Assembly (NCBI GenBank): GCA_025769875.1 | Contig: JAGFNK010000221.1 | Span: 17,002 to 81,001 of the forward strand | From: Russula earlei | Taxonomy: Eukaryota > Basidiomycota > Agaricomycetes > Russulales > Russulaceae | DNA length: 64,000 bases | Direction of reading: 5' to 3' | In this document: one piece after another, positions 23,339 through 36,051 of the stretch | How positions within the stretch are numbered: position 1 is the stretch's first letter | How the letters are laid out: each line of letters begins with the position of its first letter | The notes under the pieces: model-generated | Database searches by the model: none | What the model saw: only the letters and a program-made list of their open reading frames with translations | What the model was told of the DNA's origin: nothing | Position numbers and translations under genes: made by a program

Positions 23339-24585
23339 GCGCTATGCCTGATTTTACCCCGACTCTTATCCGGATGTCCTGTTATGAAAAGACTGCATGA
23401 CTACATTACACCACCCACCTGTATTTTAATCACACCCTCGTCTCCACGTGTATATACGGTACTCCCTTTCCCATTTTGCCATGGCCGATGTGCCAACAAC
23501 GAAGCGGTTACCGCAGCCAGGATTGTTATTTCCTGTTCCCCTTAATGTCTTGTGAACACCCGATGGATACGGACGCGTAAGCGGTTGTAAACTTTCGCGG
23601 GCACCACCACTTCGGCGCGCGAAACCGGATTTATTATAAGAGGCTCTCGAACCATCATGATATGAAAGCGTGCGACCAAAGGGCCCAAATGGCGCAGCGT
23701 GAGCAACCGCGGGTGCGGTGGGTGGTAGGCGGCGATGCGATACCGGGCCAAGGGTGAGTGGGCCGGGTTGGCGAAATTTGAAGGGTCGCCTGACAGGTGC
23801 AAAGGCATGCCATACGCCATACTCCCTGCAATAGGCACGGGGTTCGCCGCGCGTTCTTCTGCCTTGGGGCCGCACTGTTACGCGGTAAGTGGCCCTAGGG
23901 CTGTGTTTTTACGATGTGCAATATCCAGCAAGCGTGTGTAGACAGTGCCGACCCCGCATTGGAGAGATCTGCAAATGAAGTAGAAGAGTTGAGAACGCAT
24001 CAGTACCTCGTGATGCATTGCAAATGAAGGGATCCCGTGGAAGCAGGGTCATCACTTTCCGCTTTGGGGTGCGGTGTGATGTCTGTAACGCTCCTGGACG
24101 GATTCATGAACGTTGCTTGCTTGCGGAGCCTTGGTATGGGAGAGATTAGCATGAACCAGATGGGTGACAGTTCCCACGTGGACGAGATTCAGTCGGAGAG
24201 AACGCTGATTTCCAAAGAGGGAACAAGAAGCCACGTGGGTAAATATGAAAATGAAAATGACCGAGCCCAATCCGGATCCGGCGAGCGACGGCGGAGGCGC
24301 AGCGCAGCACTGCCCGGACCTGACTTTGGCTGCTGAGAACAAGTGCTCGGTGCAGGCAACCATCTCTCTCAACCCCCAATTCTCCTCCAGATCCCCACTG
24401 ATCTCCATCATCCCCCTGACGCCGTGGCTGTAATCCGCTGAACCTCCTGGGCGATACCCAGCCGTGCCGTTTTCCTTTTCCCAGTCCTATATACCAACTC
24501 TCCCCTCCCCTTCCCCCTCCCCCCCTCCCACCCCGCCTTCGCCTTTCTTCCCGCGTATCCTTGCAACGCGGCCTCATACCTGCTC
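23339..24585. other. Intergenic, no secure gene
   Basis: About 1.25 kb. Two overlapping minus-strand frames at 23426-23875 are open (149 and 98 codons), but neither shows a recognisable domain. The part just before 24586 is very pyrimidine-rich (24480-24545) and is probably the leader of the next gene. Confidence 0.45.
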
Positions 24586-27500
24586 ATGAAAACTCTCTCT
24601 AGACTTCCACATCTCCCCACCTCTCTCGCCCGCAACAATAAGCTGGATACTCCAGTGTCTCTGTCGCAGAACGACCCATCAGATCCCTCGTTAGCCGCAG
24701 ATACCGCTGTTCGTATCCATCGTGCACCCCTTTCCCAAATTGGCCAGCAGCTCTTCACTTCAGCGCCCAAGGACTTTATATCCCCCGCTTTCTCTCACTC
24801 TCGCACCCCATCCGAGTCGGTCCCCCCTCCACGCGCCCTGGGAAAACCTATGATGTCGAGACGTTCTTCGTACACGGGCGAGGAAAGCTTGTACACAACT
24901 AGTAGCAGCTCGCAGAGCCCCGCCTACCGTCGCCTCTCTCAGTATGTACTCGATTTTTGCCACCCCACGCTCTCCTTGTTTTTCCTCCCTCCCCTTCCAA
25001 TTTGAATATTGGCTTTCTTCAGACACGGGGTGATTGCTTCCCTCACCTCGTGGCCGTACCCGCGCCTTGGGTGATCATGTGAGGTCGCCCCCCCTTTTTG
25101 GTCCTTCCCTCCTGAATATTCCTTTCGCCCCAATCCGGGCCATTTTAATCCCCAACGCCTCTCACACCTCTTACGCATACACTTACCCACCCATGTCCTC
25201 TAAACTCGCGATCCACTTGCTCGGTAGCTTCTCGCTTATTTCTAACTCCCTCCCCCCCCCCCCTTTCCGTTTCCTCCTCCCCTCCCACGCCGTTCACTCA
25301 AACTTTAAAGAGTTTCCCCTCTCCCTATTCATTTTCTTGGTCTGCACTCATCCCCCGTCCATACTGAGTTTTATCTCCCCTCTTCACCTCCCCGGACCCT
25401 GAATGCTAACCGCCTCTTTCTTCCTCAGGCCTCGCGTCAATCAGACGGCGCCCTACCCACCATCCAAGCCCACGCGGCGTCCACCTCACACCCACGTACA
25501 ACCCACCCCTTCTAACCGGCGAGGTTCTCTTCCCGCCCTACATCTGCACGCCCCACCTCCGTCCACCCCAACAGTATCCATTGCCTCCCCCACCATGCAG
25601 GAAAATACAGAAAATCTCACAGATGATGACTATTATACTTATTCCAGCTTGGCTACCTTCTCTTTCGGTGCGGCAACTGCCAACTGCCAATCATTCGACC
25701 CCGATAATACAAGCCCACTTGCTGTACAAGCCTCCAACGAGATTGCTCACCCTCAGAATTCAGGCAGCGCCGATCGTACCCCCCGTGCCTCCATTTCCCA
25801 TACCCGTGGTCTTGATGACGACGATTGTGAGGATGTATCCCGCCGCAGTCGTGCTAAAATGCGAGCTATCGACGACGGTGGGCGCCGACCCTCGCTTCCT
25901 ACCAACCTCTTCCCTCCTGACGCCTCTTCTCGCCCTCACCCAGAGGCATCTGGGAGTGACTCTGACCCATTTGCTTCGGGCAATGCTTCTGACGTCGAGT
26001 TTGACCCAGGAAATGAATCCGGTATCGTCGATACCGATGTTGAACTTGAGGGAATAAGTCTTGATGACGCGCAAAATCTTCCCTTGGATCAGGTCCGCCG
26101 CTCCCCGTACCCTTTTGATTCAGAGGCCGAGTCTGACTGTGACGCCTCCCCCCCCACACAACAGTGTGCAGATTGGTACATTGTTGACCCTAACGAGCGT
26201 CGCCAGGAGGCTGGCTCCCCCGTCATATTTGCAAGCGCTGACAGCGAAGAGGAGGACTCGGATGTATCAGAAACCGGTGCCCGCGGACTTGCGGTTATGC
26301 GCCGCAATAGCATCGCTATTCGCATGGCCACTGCGCATTTTCGCTCAAACGAAATGGATCGCGAGCATATACAGACAAATACGCGAGACCGCGAAGGCAG
26401 TGTTGCCACCGTGCGGCGGCTTAACATCGACGACGTGGAGGCTGGCACTGTTTCAATATCCAACAGAGAGCGCCAATCGTCATTGCCAACTCCTGATTGG
26501 AGCATGTTTACCAACAATGCCGGGGTCTCAACGGCTGACACCTCAGGCGACGATGTGTACAAGGGCATCGACCTCGATTACATCATGAGCGTTGGTGGTC
26601 CTGCAGGTCCAGGCTCACGCCGCTCGTCGCATTCATTCATAGCGCCGCAACCATTGCCTTTACCCCCGCTTAAAGATAAATCGAAACCGAAGGACAAGGA
26701 TAAGCGTAAGAAGGATAAAAGCAAGGGAAAAAACCCTCTCGATGTCGCCGCAGTGCAAGGTCTCATTGGCCCATCCAGCACTCTGCCAAGCGTACTGGAC
26801 GTTGCGCCGTGGGCAGAGGCAGATGAAGTAACGGGCTCTCGCCGCCCTAGTACCGTAACCCTCGACGACTCATTTGCAGGGGGCCTCCGACGCCTCGACC
26901 CCGATTATGCCGAACGCCGCAATGAGTGGTCCTTCATCCACGAACCAGAGCGGGTCGTACTCCCTTCTTACAATCCCGGCAGCAGCCCAAGGACATGGGA
27001 TGTCTGGCGCTGTGCGCAGATCGGCAAGATTCGCCTAGAGCGGACCACCCTTCCACCCTGTACGCTTTCCTTTTATCCCCTCCTTTGGACCGTATGCTGA
27101 TGGCCAGCGTTTCCACAGCCGACCCGGACAAGCCGAACCAGCAAAGACTGAATGCTGAGCACGATGTCGACCCTGACTCTGCAAACAATCTCGGTGGTCC
27201 GACGACTGTCGTTCACCGGCACTCCAGAGCACTGGCGTTCTCGATTTATCGTAATTACAGCCTGAGAAACTACCGCTCGGGCAGACCGCGCACTAGCATA
27301 GCTACGGCGCGTACTCAAAAGTCGAGCGAAGGACGTAGTACACTTGTGATGCCGGCCCACGATGGTATCCTCCTCGCAACGAAACGCGTACAGGAGCAGT
27401 TCACGTCCACTAAGAGCACCTCAAGACTTGACACACACGGATTACTACCAGAGGATAGTGACAACCGCCGTGACGGCCGTCGCTCCAATCCCACCCATCG

Positions 27501-28843
27501 CCAACTGCCCTCGCAAGATTTGCCAATGAATCCATCCCATCAGGAAACGCCTGGGCCTCGCCAGATCATTGACTTGAGTGTTCTCGATGGGCTAGATAGC
27601 CCATCGTCGAGCTCGCGCAGTGACCAGTCATCCCACACTGCCCATTCTTCTCTTGATCTTTCGAGCGCCACGGCTTTCGGTTCCGCTTCTCAGGCGGCAC
27701 AGAGCACCTCATCTGCGTCCTCCCTCCCGACTTCCTCAGCGAGCTCCATCTCGGAACGGCAGCTGACCCCTCACAACGAGGCTGAGGGGGACAGCGACGA
27801 CGAGTTTACGAATCCTATTCCACGCACTTCTCACGCGGAGGCTTTCGCTACACTTGACAGCTTTGCGATCGATCAGATCAAGAACGAACAGGTGCCTGCG
27901 CCAGCCGCGAGGCGATCACACGGCAACTGGATTCAGCGCTGGATCGGCCCGCCCAGTGGCAGCATGCCACGCACGCTCTCGTCCAGCCTTGTGCCCATCA
28001 ATCCCCCCTGGATGACGTTGATTCCGCGCTCCATGCAGGAGGAACAAGACCGCGCCATCCAGGGTCTGAGGTCGTCATTCAAGGATGTTGGATTGGTCCC
28101 ATCAAATCGACCGAAAGGCGGTGCAGGGATCGGTCGCAAGGGCAAGGGCAAGAACAAGGATATGCTTACACAAGTACCGGACGACTCGCTGTACATGCTC
28201 CTTCCCCTGTGGCCTCACGAAACGGACCCCGCGAGCGCCGCGTGCGAGCGGAGACAACGTCCAACGAGAGGCCTCGATCGCGAGCAGAATCTGTACCTAC
28301 TTGTGTATTACGTCCCGTTCGAAAAGGGTGGCGACGGCAACCCAGTCGAGAAAGGCTCGCGTTCCCGTTCGAGGAAGGGCGACCACGAGCGGCATCATTC
28401 GACACCACTGTTCGACGTGCGTCGCGGGTTCAAAGGTCGTTGGCCGTCTCATCGCGCACTCGGACCTGAATGGTTCGGGCATCCGCCTACCGGTCCGCGG
28501 GCTCTCGGTGACGGGCTCGTTAGCGGAGGCTGAGCTCGGCATCCCGTCTGCCTCGTTGCGTGACGTGCACTCGGACGACTTTATCATCGGTGCGTGCCTC
28601 GATCGCCGAGGCACCATTGAGTTCGTTCCAGAGGGTCTCGAAAAGCTCGGTCTGTGCGTCCCGCGCACCGAGCCACCTGCCCAGCTCCACACGCATCCTG
28701 CAATGCAAACGGCCGAACCAGCAGAGGAGGTTGCGGTGTCTCAACCGCTCACCGCAATTGGCCGTGCGGCTATCGAGGTGGCATGGCTTGGCTGTATGGC
28801 ACTCACCACATTCTACGGCCCACCATCTTCAGACAAAGCATGA
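24586..28843 (+). CDS. Large Ser-rich basidiomycete protein (1,252 aa), one frameshift
   Basis: A long protein of a type I know from agaricomycete genomes but for which I know no function. Exons: 24586-24941, 25023-25070, 25429-27059 and 27119-28843; junction phases all agree. Residues 1-400 are Ser/Pro/Asp-rich and probably disordered. A Lys-rich segment (KPKDKDKRKKDKSK) follows. Then a more ordered core: WDVWRCAQIGKIRLER, AFSIYRNYSL, a second Ser-rich linker, then LYMLLPLWPHETDP, LYLLVYYVPFE, RLIAHSDLNGSGIRLPVRGL and FVPEGLEKLGLCVP near the end. At about 28435 the frame changes: one G of the GG after FK (TTC AAA G-GTC) must be skipped. With it removed the exons total 3,759 nt, exactly 1,253 codons. 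As written, the protein stops at 28533 and loses the conserved C terminus. Confidence 0.8.
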
Positions 28844-31800
28844 TCGCATCTAGGCAGTGGCCTGGACGCATTTTTTTTTTTTTCCATCTCATTCTATCTC
28901 TGCCGTCCTAATAACCCTCTGTCGGCGCAAGGTGAAAAGTTCTATCTTCGTTCTCGGTTTGCAGACGGCTATACCCGTTCAGAATGTAATACGATAATAC
29001 TCGACTTTCGTCCGCCTAACAGGTTGCATATATCTATACAAAGTGTGTACGCGTATGTGAGCTGACATCGCATCGTTCGCCTCCCTTCAATATCCCACTC
29101 TCTCATCTGTGTATCTCTTCTACAGATCGACGACGCACTGTGTTTTGTCCTACCTATGTAGTACCTGGATCCATCAGTATTTTTATATCAAAGTCTGTGT
29201 TTGCCTGTCCATCACGCCACGAACTCCACCATTTGGCCTGTCACCTACCGCCGTTAACCGGAAATCTCTGTTGGCGTGGTAATCTCAACACCTGCCGGCT
29301 TAATTGACGGAATCGCATCGCATCGCACCAGCACCGCACCGCACCCGACTACACTGCACTTGAACCACAGGCACTCCCTTGACCAACTCATTGTTTTTTA
29401 CGTCCTGCCCTGTCTTTTCCTGGACTAGTCGCCTTTCGAGGAGGAGGCGGAAGCGCTTAACGTGCCCAATTTTATTAATGGGGCAAGGAGGAGATAGATG
29501 GGGCCGGGCATGTTCACCATCATGGTTAGTTCGAGTTTCACTCTCAGGCTGCAGCGTGGCACCTGGCGTTCCTGGAAACTGCCAGCTCCACTGTGACGAC
29601 CAAACTGTTTGTTTGCATTCTCGTCGTCTTCAATATCCTTCACATGCGCTCCCTCGAATTTGGAACAATTTTGACCGCGTTCGTCGGTTACTATGTTTTC
29701 CTTTGAATTCTTTTTTTTTTTTTCTTTCTTTACAATCCCCCTATCATCGATATCCCAAAGGTGGAAAGTTGGCTTACTTTTTTACTTCAAAGTTCTTCTC
29801 GGTCCGGTCCTGTTATCTGCTTTTGGTTCCGGGCATCCTAACGGTTGCTTTAAAAAGTTTTTTTTTTTTTTTTTCTCTGTAGAAGACCCACCCGGATCAT
29901 ATGGGATGGCTGTGCCGTGCCGTGCTGTGCGAGGTTGAGAAGATCCAAGGACAGGATATGGATGATGACAGGACAGGACAGGACGACAGGACCTCGCCTC
30001 GGCGCTCACAACCGCACACCGCAACCTGAGGCTGCGTTGTTGACAAAAAATGCGTCCCATGCCCTTCCCCAAATCGAGGGTGCCGCTCCCCACCCCCCCG
30101 CCCCTAGCCCCCTAGCCCCCGGTTCTAGGCGACACGTTCTTCCTCCTTCTTGGAAGATGGAGCGGCCTCGTTGCCGCAAAGTTCTGGGGCGCCAAAATGA
30201 TAAGAACAGGGTCCGCGGCGTTTCCCGGCATTCACGCACTCCCGCGCCCGAGAAAGAAAAGGAGAAAGGCTACTACTACATACACGAGAAAGTCGCGGTG
30301 GCGCCTCGCAGGTCGTCCTGTAGCGCTACGGAACGAGGTGGGGCGACCGGCCAACGGCCCTTCCCTATCTCTCAGGGCGCAGGTCGGTCCACGCCGATCA
30401 TGGTGAATGAATGAGGAACGGTGACGAGAACGAGAATAACATAACGACAGAAAATAACGAAGAAAGAAAAAAACAAAACAAAACAAAAATCGGTCAAGGT
30501 TTTTTCGGCCTCTGGGACGTCTCGTTGGGGGGGGGGGGGGCCATCTACCAGGCACTCCTCATCTCGGCTATTTCTTTACCCCCGCGAGGTACTCTGTGCG
30601 AGGTTTGTTTTCTTTCCTTTTCCTGTCCTTGCCGCGGACGCGGACGCGGGAGGATGTTGTTGCCGCTCGGATACAGTATTGGTTCAATTCCCAAAGCTTT
30701 TGCATTTCCGTCCGCGTGGCACCGTGCTGTTTTTTTTTTTTTCTTTTTTTCTTTTTCATTCAGGCGGGCAACGAGCAACGACCATCTTTCTCCTGTGATC
30801 GTCCTGTTTTTTTGACGTAGACCCCCTATTTCGTGCGGACGGCGGAAGATGCGGACCTGTGTGACAGGTGGGCCAGCTCGCGCTCGTCGGCCCATAGAAT
30901 TGCGGCACGATAGATACTAGCAATGCGCGAATCAGATACTCTTCTCGCATTTGGGTGTTTAGCTTGCTGGTTGCTGCCCCGTCGGTTGGGTGTTTACTGT
31001 AGTTCCAGCCAGGGAATCAAAACAATCGTAACGACCCCATCATGATCAGAGAGCGTTGATCCGCCGTTCGCTCAGATTTGGTATTTCCGTTGGAGCGGCT
31101 GCGGTGTACACACCATCCACATGGATGCCCTGACGGAAGGGTTCCTTCATCCATTCAACTGGGCTGGCTGGGGTCTAGTCGAGTGCGGAGTGGCAATGGT
31201 ATGAACAACGTGTTGTGCGAGCCTGAGTTCCCAGCGATAGAGTTCTCCTGTGTATGTGGAAATTTCCATCCGTGATTGCGGTACGAAAAAATAAACGAGA
31301 GGAAGGGGTTCGTGAGGAACGCACACACGAGGGAGCGAAGACGATCACGACGCTCCTACGTTTTCGATATGGAGAATCCGCCGTGAGCTCCGTCATACCT
31401 TCTCGAACTAGCGTAGTAAGAGTGGGTGTATGGCCCTTTTCATAATTGGCACTCGGGCATGCGGCTCCCATGTGCAGGTGGTGGCATACAAATGCTAGGT
31501 TAGTTAGTTTGTTTGATGGTGGCGCCTTCGGGCTCCATGCTGATACACAAAGGTGCTCCGCGATCGATGTAATCGCAACCCACAGGGGGTTGGTAGCTTC
31601 CCTTCGGCGCAAGCAGGCGATATGTTCATGACAACCCGTAAGCGCTTGATCTCCAATGAAGGAATCGCCCTGGATGAACCATCGGAACCTGTTCAAAGTC
31701 GCTGGCCTGGCCGACTCGGACCCTCAATGAGGAGGGCAGGTGTCCAATGATCGCCAACGTGGGGACGAGCGTACCTACTACCCGCGGCACCCATGTTACT

Positions 31801-33403
31801 TGCCGTTTCGCGACCCTGCCACGCCATGGGGATTTCATTTCATTTTTTCTGGAATCAGGTTAAGCTCACGGCGAGGGCCGGATGGGACGGAGCCCGATAA
31901 TTCGGGCTCGCGGGTAGATCAGATGCGGCTTTTGGTATCAGCACACCAACTCTGATAATCATCATGGACTGGAAACCACTGGAAGATCGCCGCTGACTGT
32001 CTTTCTCGCATGTTCGAGTCTAATACGGTAGACCCGAACGCGTTCCCGAACAACCTCCCCCGCCATGAAAAAAAAAGAACCAGTCCGGCGCGTCTCCTGT
32101 ATCGCCAAACAACTGAACTAAGGCTAGCACGCGATCGGCATCGGCGCCAGCCTGAGCACGGTATCGTATCACAAGCATCAAGCGCACAGTGGGCTTCCAA
32201 GTAAGAATACAAACAAACAAACGTGTTTGCCTCTCGGCTCGGAAACCGCGCGGCACTCGTTCGCTCACGAGAGAATAACCAAATCTATCACTTCGGAGGC
32301 CGACCATCGGTTCGCTTCTCGCGGCTCGCGAGCCGAGCGCTCTCGCGTGCAATGATACAGGGGTGTACATAATCAATAGTCAGAAAATGAAAGTTCGCCA
32401 TAGAAGGACACGGGCGCGATGAGCGGCTGAACCTGAGTATGTTATGTTCTCCGGCGCGTCGTCGTCGCGTACGTACAAGCGAGTGGCATGCTGAGGTAAA
32501 TGACAATTGTCGACGAGGGGGATTAGGACTTCTCGACCCCCCCCTTCGGCGCCGGTCTTCCATTTGGTGTTGTGGTGAGACCGAGACGCTTGAGAGAATT
32601 CTCGGTGGCAATATTCCAGTTTGTGTGCTCTCTCGACGTCGAGAAGGAAGATTCGGGCGCCGTAGAAAAGGGACCCTATACATGCGAACGTCCTCCAATC
32701 ACATGTATACTATGGGTGCTGTACTGTATGATCGAGGAAGCTGTTGACCAATCATCGATTGCGTGAGCTTACTGACCGTGGCAAGCTCTTTGTTCTTTGT
32801 CACGGGCGGATGATCAGTTCCTGTGGACCGCTCGCGCCTCGCGACGTGCCTGGTCCCTCGCTCGACTACTTCGTTATCGTGTTCAATCGACGCCCCCAAA
32901 CCCTTTCATACACGGATCTTTGAGGCAATCGCAGCAGGGTCGTCTGATCACGGTGGCAAGGCACCCTGGGAGAAGAACTCCGAGCGACGCAGCCAAAAGA
33001 GCCGCGTGATGTTCCAGGACGGCGTAGAAATGGTAAGCCAGACGCCACCTGTAGAGTCCTCGAGACGTCCGGTCACACGCCCCCAGGACTGGTGGGTGGG
33101 CAACGGTGCCACATGGTACCTGTGTCCGTCGATAGGTTGATAGGACAGCAGGGGAGAGAAAGGGCACCTGGCGAATTAAGCAGTTGCGATGCCCCTCAGC
33201 CACCATATACATGCTTTTGGGAAAGCCCCTGTGGCTGGGACCGTGAGAATGCCACGTGGCGGGTAGTTTGCAGATGCCTACGTGGCAACGCCCCCTTCTT
33301 CACTTACGGCCACGTACGTCCTGCGCAATTCGCAGTCCTTTTACTCTACAGACCCTCTCTCTTCCTTCTCTCTTTCCTCACGCATATATCCATATTCTAA
33401 TCT
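28844..33403. other. Gene-free 4.5-kb region upstream of the bZIP gene
   Basis: I find no gene with a recognisable domain here. The stretch contains several homopolymer tracts (T runs near 28871, 29712, 29861 and 30731; a G12 run at about 30529-30540). Small ORFs up to 173 codons are present but show no family resemblance. It probably includes a long regulatory region and 5' leader for the bZIP regulator, or an untranslated RNA, neither of which I can show. Confidence 0.5.
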
Positions 33404-34557
33404 ATGGCTACCGCTAACACTGCCGACCTTGCCCTCCCGTTACCGTCACCATTGCGCACTCCAGAGTCTTCCACCTCATCTCTTCCTCCAAACTCCACGT
33501 CCAAACCTCCAGCAAAATCTCGTCCTGCACCCACATCCAATCAAGACGATTCCGCGCCTCGAAAACGCTCCCGCTCTGACATGACACCTGACGAACGCAA
33601 AGAGGCTCGCGCCCACCGAAACCGTATCGCAGCTCAGAACAGTCGCGACAAGCGCAAGGCACAGTTCTCTGCCCTCGAGGCTCGCATCAGTGAACTTGAG
33701 GCTGAAAATCGAGCCCTTCGTGCGGGTATGGCCTATCCTCTTCCAATACCTGTCGAACACAGGGCAGACGACGCTGCTCGTGAAGCAGACAATCGCGCAT
33801 TACGCGAACGTGTTCAAGCTCTTGAGAGCGCGTGGGAGGCAATCATTCGTACCCTTCATACCCACGGCACCACTGCGGGCTTGCCAACCGTCTTACCTCC
33901 ACTTGGCCTAGAACAATCAAGTGCACCATCGTCGCCTTCGGCGTCCGCCTCATCCCCATCACCCGAATCTCCGACGACAACGTTCCCCGTCCTTGTACCA
34001 TCTACCCCAATCTTTTCGATTGACGACCCTGTTTTCCCTCTCTCCCCGGCACTGTCTAATCTGAGCCTCCCGTCTGGAACTCCAAGCCAGAGCATCTTCG
34101 ACCTCACGCATGAGCCCACTTGCCACTCAGCACGGGTGGTGAGCGCCTCCTCTTCGGCGGCGTCCCTGCAGCGGGTGGACCCTTGCAAGCAGACGAAGAT
34201 CCTTCCATGCTATCTGATGTCGTCACAGACGAGACGATTGACGAAGCGGCGATGGATGACCTCTTCCATGAAATTTTGGCGGCACCCCTCACGCCCTCCT
34301 CCGTGGCGCCGATATTAATGAGAGACGATGCAGAAGTGCCGGGACGGGATCGGGGCTCTATTAACCCAAACACGGATGCCAAGGTGGCCAAGGAGGTGGA
34401 GCGGGAGATACAGAAATTGTTCGACATGATGCCTGTGGGCGGTTCTGCGTTTGACGGCGTATCACCTCTGCCCGCCGAAGAGAACGGTAGCACTGCGCTC
34501 GAGCTAGATCTCGGCGCGTGGGAGGCCTCAATAGGCCTCGCCCAACCAGTATTCTAA
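33404..34557 (+). CDS. Hac1/Cib1/Hxl1-type bZIP transcription factor
   Basis: A bZIP factor of the unfolded-protein-response class. The basic region (residues 64-86) contains HRNRIAAQNSRDKRKAQF, close to fungal Hac1 orthologues of basidiomycetes (Cib1, Hxl1), followed by a short zipper (LEARISELEAENRALRAG). The start at 33404 opens a frame of 304 codons ending at 34318. From about 34120 a second frame is open to 34557, and it is this one that looks like a real C terminus: acidic and rich in MDDLFHEIL and DMMPVGGSAFDG-like activation motifs. To go from the first frame to the second, a piece with length of 2 modulo 3 must be removed. Removing 34131-34171 (41 nt) gives 1,113 nt and a 370-aa protein. 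The gene would thus make a short unspliced protein and a long active one after Ire1 splicing. Confidence 0.88.
34131..34171 (+). promoter_or_regulatory. Candidate Ire1-type non-spliceosomal intron (41 nt)
   Basis: The 5' cut would be CAG|CAC at 34130/34131, the same triplets as the XBP1 5' site. It lies in the loop of a hairpin with stem GCCAC/GTGGT. The 3' cut would be CAG|CGG at 34171/34172, inside the loop of GTCC...GGAC. Both sites share CAGC followed by GGGTGG. Removing 41 nt joins the two frames exactly. Other cut pairs with lengths of 2 modulo 3 (for example CTG|CAG at 34168/34169 as the 3' site) cannot be excluded. Confidence 0.6.
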
Positions 34558-35502
34558 AACATTGATCATACCCAGGGTTTCTGTACTCAACTCCCATTTC
34601 CTTTTCATCTCGCATCGGTTTTGGTCTATATATGTGTCTCGGTTCCTTTCTTTTCCTGTCTTGTATCGTCAGTGTTATACGCATCGTCGTCTGGCTTTAT
34701 GACTTTTGTTTCACGGTACTTTTACGATACGGTCTTCCTCCATCCCCCCCCCCCCCGCCCACGATTACTCCATCTGTACGAGTGATGTCCACCCGTGCAG
34801 AGGGCGCTTGTACGCGCACAGACTCTGGCTTACTGCTCGTCTCGCTGTTCCCACTGTAGTACGCGATTCTCCCTCTCGGGGTCGAGAGACGCGTAGTTGC
34901 AGTGGTGAGCGCGGATTGGCGTGATATGTCAGCTTGGATGTGCGGTGTGTTCGCGTTCTCCGTCGCGTGTTGGTCTGTCCGAGTCGAGATGGGGTTGATC
35001 ATCGCTTGTTTTCGCGGTGGTGGAGGACCATGTCCAGGATGGCGTACGTATGTGGAGCAAAGTTATTTAATACAGAACGTCTTTGCAACAAATTTGCGGA
35101 TGAACCCTCTACTCTGAACCTTGAACTCGAAGCACAGTCATCAAAATTTGCTGCGTCAGGCACTGGTGGCCTATTCGTGAACGTTATGACGGGGGGGATA
35201 AGAGATATCTGGCCCGTTCAAACAGACTTTATGCTATTATGCTTTCTACTCTTTCTACTTGTCGCGCGGGTCATTCACATGTGCGTCGTGCACCTCTGGT
35301 GGGTAATCCATGCGACCCGGTCGTTCTGGCGAACAGTAGTGCAAGTATTATGGCCCCATTAAAGACGACATTTCTGGGTTGATACAACAAACAGCGAGCA
35401 GCACCGCGACCGGAAACTATTTCTTCGATTCTCGTCTTTCTTCCCCGCGGAGAGCGCTGCAAGTCACGGTGCGGTGGGGGTTAGCGGGTCTCCACGCCCT
35501 CG
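34558..35502. other. Intergenic between convergent bZIP and CHZ1 genes
   Basis: No recognised gene. A plus-strand frame at 34934-35362 (142 codons) has no known features. A C10-type homopolymer is at about 34744-34756. Confidence 0.45.
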
Positions 35503-36051
35503 TCAATCGTCATCGTCCTCCCCTGGGTTGAGACCGGCACGTTTGTGTGCCTCGTTGGAAGTGTAGTCCACCCGCTTCCCACGTGTGCGGCGACCCGGGA
35601 GGATTGCAGCGGGATCGATGCGCTTAAGGGGAGAGCAGGATCGTCATCAGATATGAAAACAGGTCGGAGAGGATCGTGACTATAGCCTACCCCCTCATCG
35701 TCTTCGTCCTCGTCTTCATCGTCATCGTCTTCATCCATCTCCACATCCTCCTCGTCTTCCTCCTCGTCTTCGTCGTCTTCGTCTTCGTCTTCGTCATCGT
35801 CGTCATCTTCGTCGTCATCGTCGTCGTCGTCATCATCAACGGCTTTTTTATGCCCTTGGCGCACACCACCGGAAGCCGGGGCCTTGCCCTTTCCCTTACC
35901 AGGGGACCCGGGTTTCGTCGGGCTCTTTGCACGCTGCGCCTTACCCCTGTGAAAGGCGGAATCAGCGATAAGGCGCTCTCGCGCACGCGGGAGATGCGAC
36001 AAGACACATGGCTTACACGGTGGACGAGGGCTTTTTAGCAATCGAGGACAT
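35503..36051 (-). CDS. CHZ1-like histone H2A.Z chaperone, one frameshift
   Basis: A small acidic nuclear protein. Exon 1 is 36051-36017 and is joined by a GTAAGC...CACAG intron in phase 2 to 35946-35503. The order is a Lys/Pro/Ser-rich start (KAKSPTKPGS type), a long Asp/Glu tract (about residues 45-100), and a C-terminal part KRIDPAAILPGRRTRGKRVDY that matches the CHZ motif used by Chz1 to hold H2A.Z-H2B dimers. The frame is broken between the acidic tract and the CHZ motif: in the run of four G on the plus strand at 35628-35631 one base is missing. With it restored the exons sum to 480 nt, 160 codons including the stop. Without it the protein would carry an unrelated C terminus and lose the CHZ motif. 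Function is inferred from the motif. Confidence 0.72.

Noticed and set aside
23426..23875. Two overlapping minus-strand frames (149 and 98 codons)
   Set aside because: Both are open but neither has a recognised motif, and they cannot both be real. Codon use of the shorter one is gene-like, so it may deserve a homology search, but I cannot support it.
30529..30540. G-run and other homopolymers as functional elements
   Set aside because: Single homopolymers in intergenic DNA with no supporting context.
31175..31696. A 173-codon minus-strand frame in the gene-free region
   Set aside because: No recognisable motif, no supporting splice sites, and overlapping frames on the other strand; likely chance.
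34139..34171. A conventional GTGAGC to CTGCAG intron in the bZIP gene
   Set aside because: At 33 nt it is shorter than other introns here and is a multiple of three, so it would not join the two frames.
35676..36038. A plus-strand hydrophobic frame of Val/Ile/Phe runs
   Set aside because: This is the antisense of the Asp/Glu tract of the CHZ1-like gene and is a common shadow of GAC/GAT repeats.
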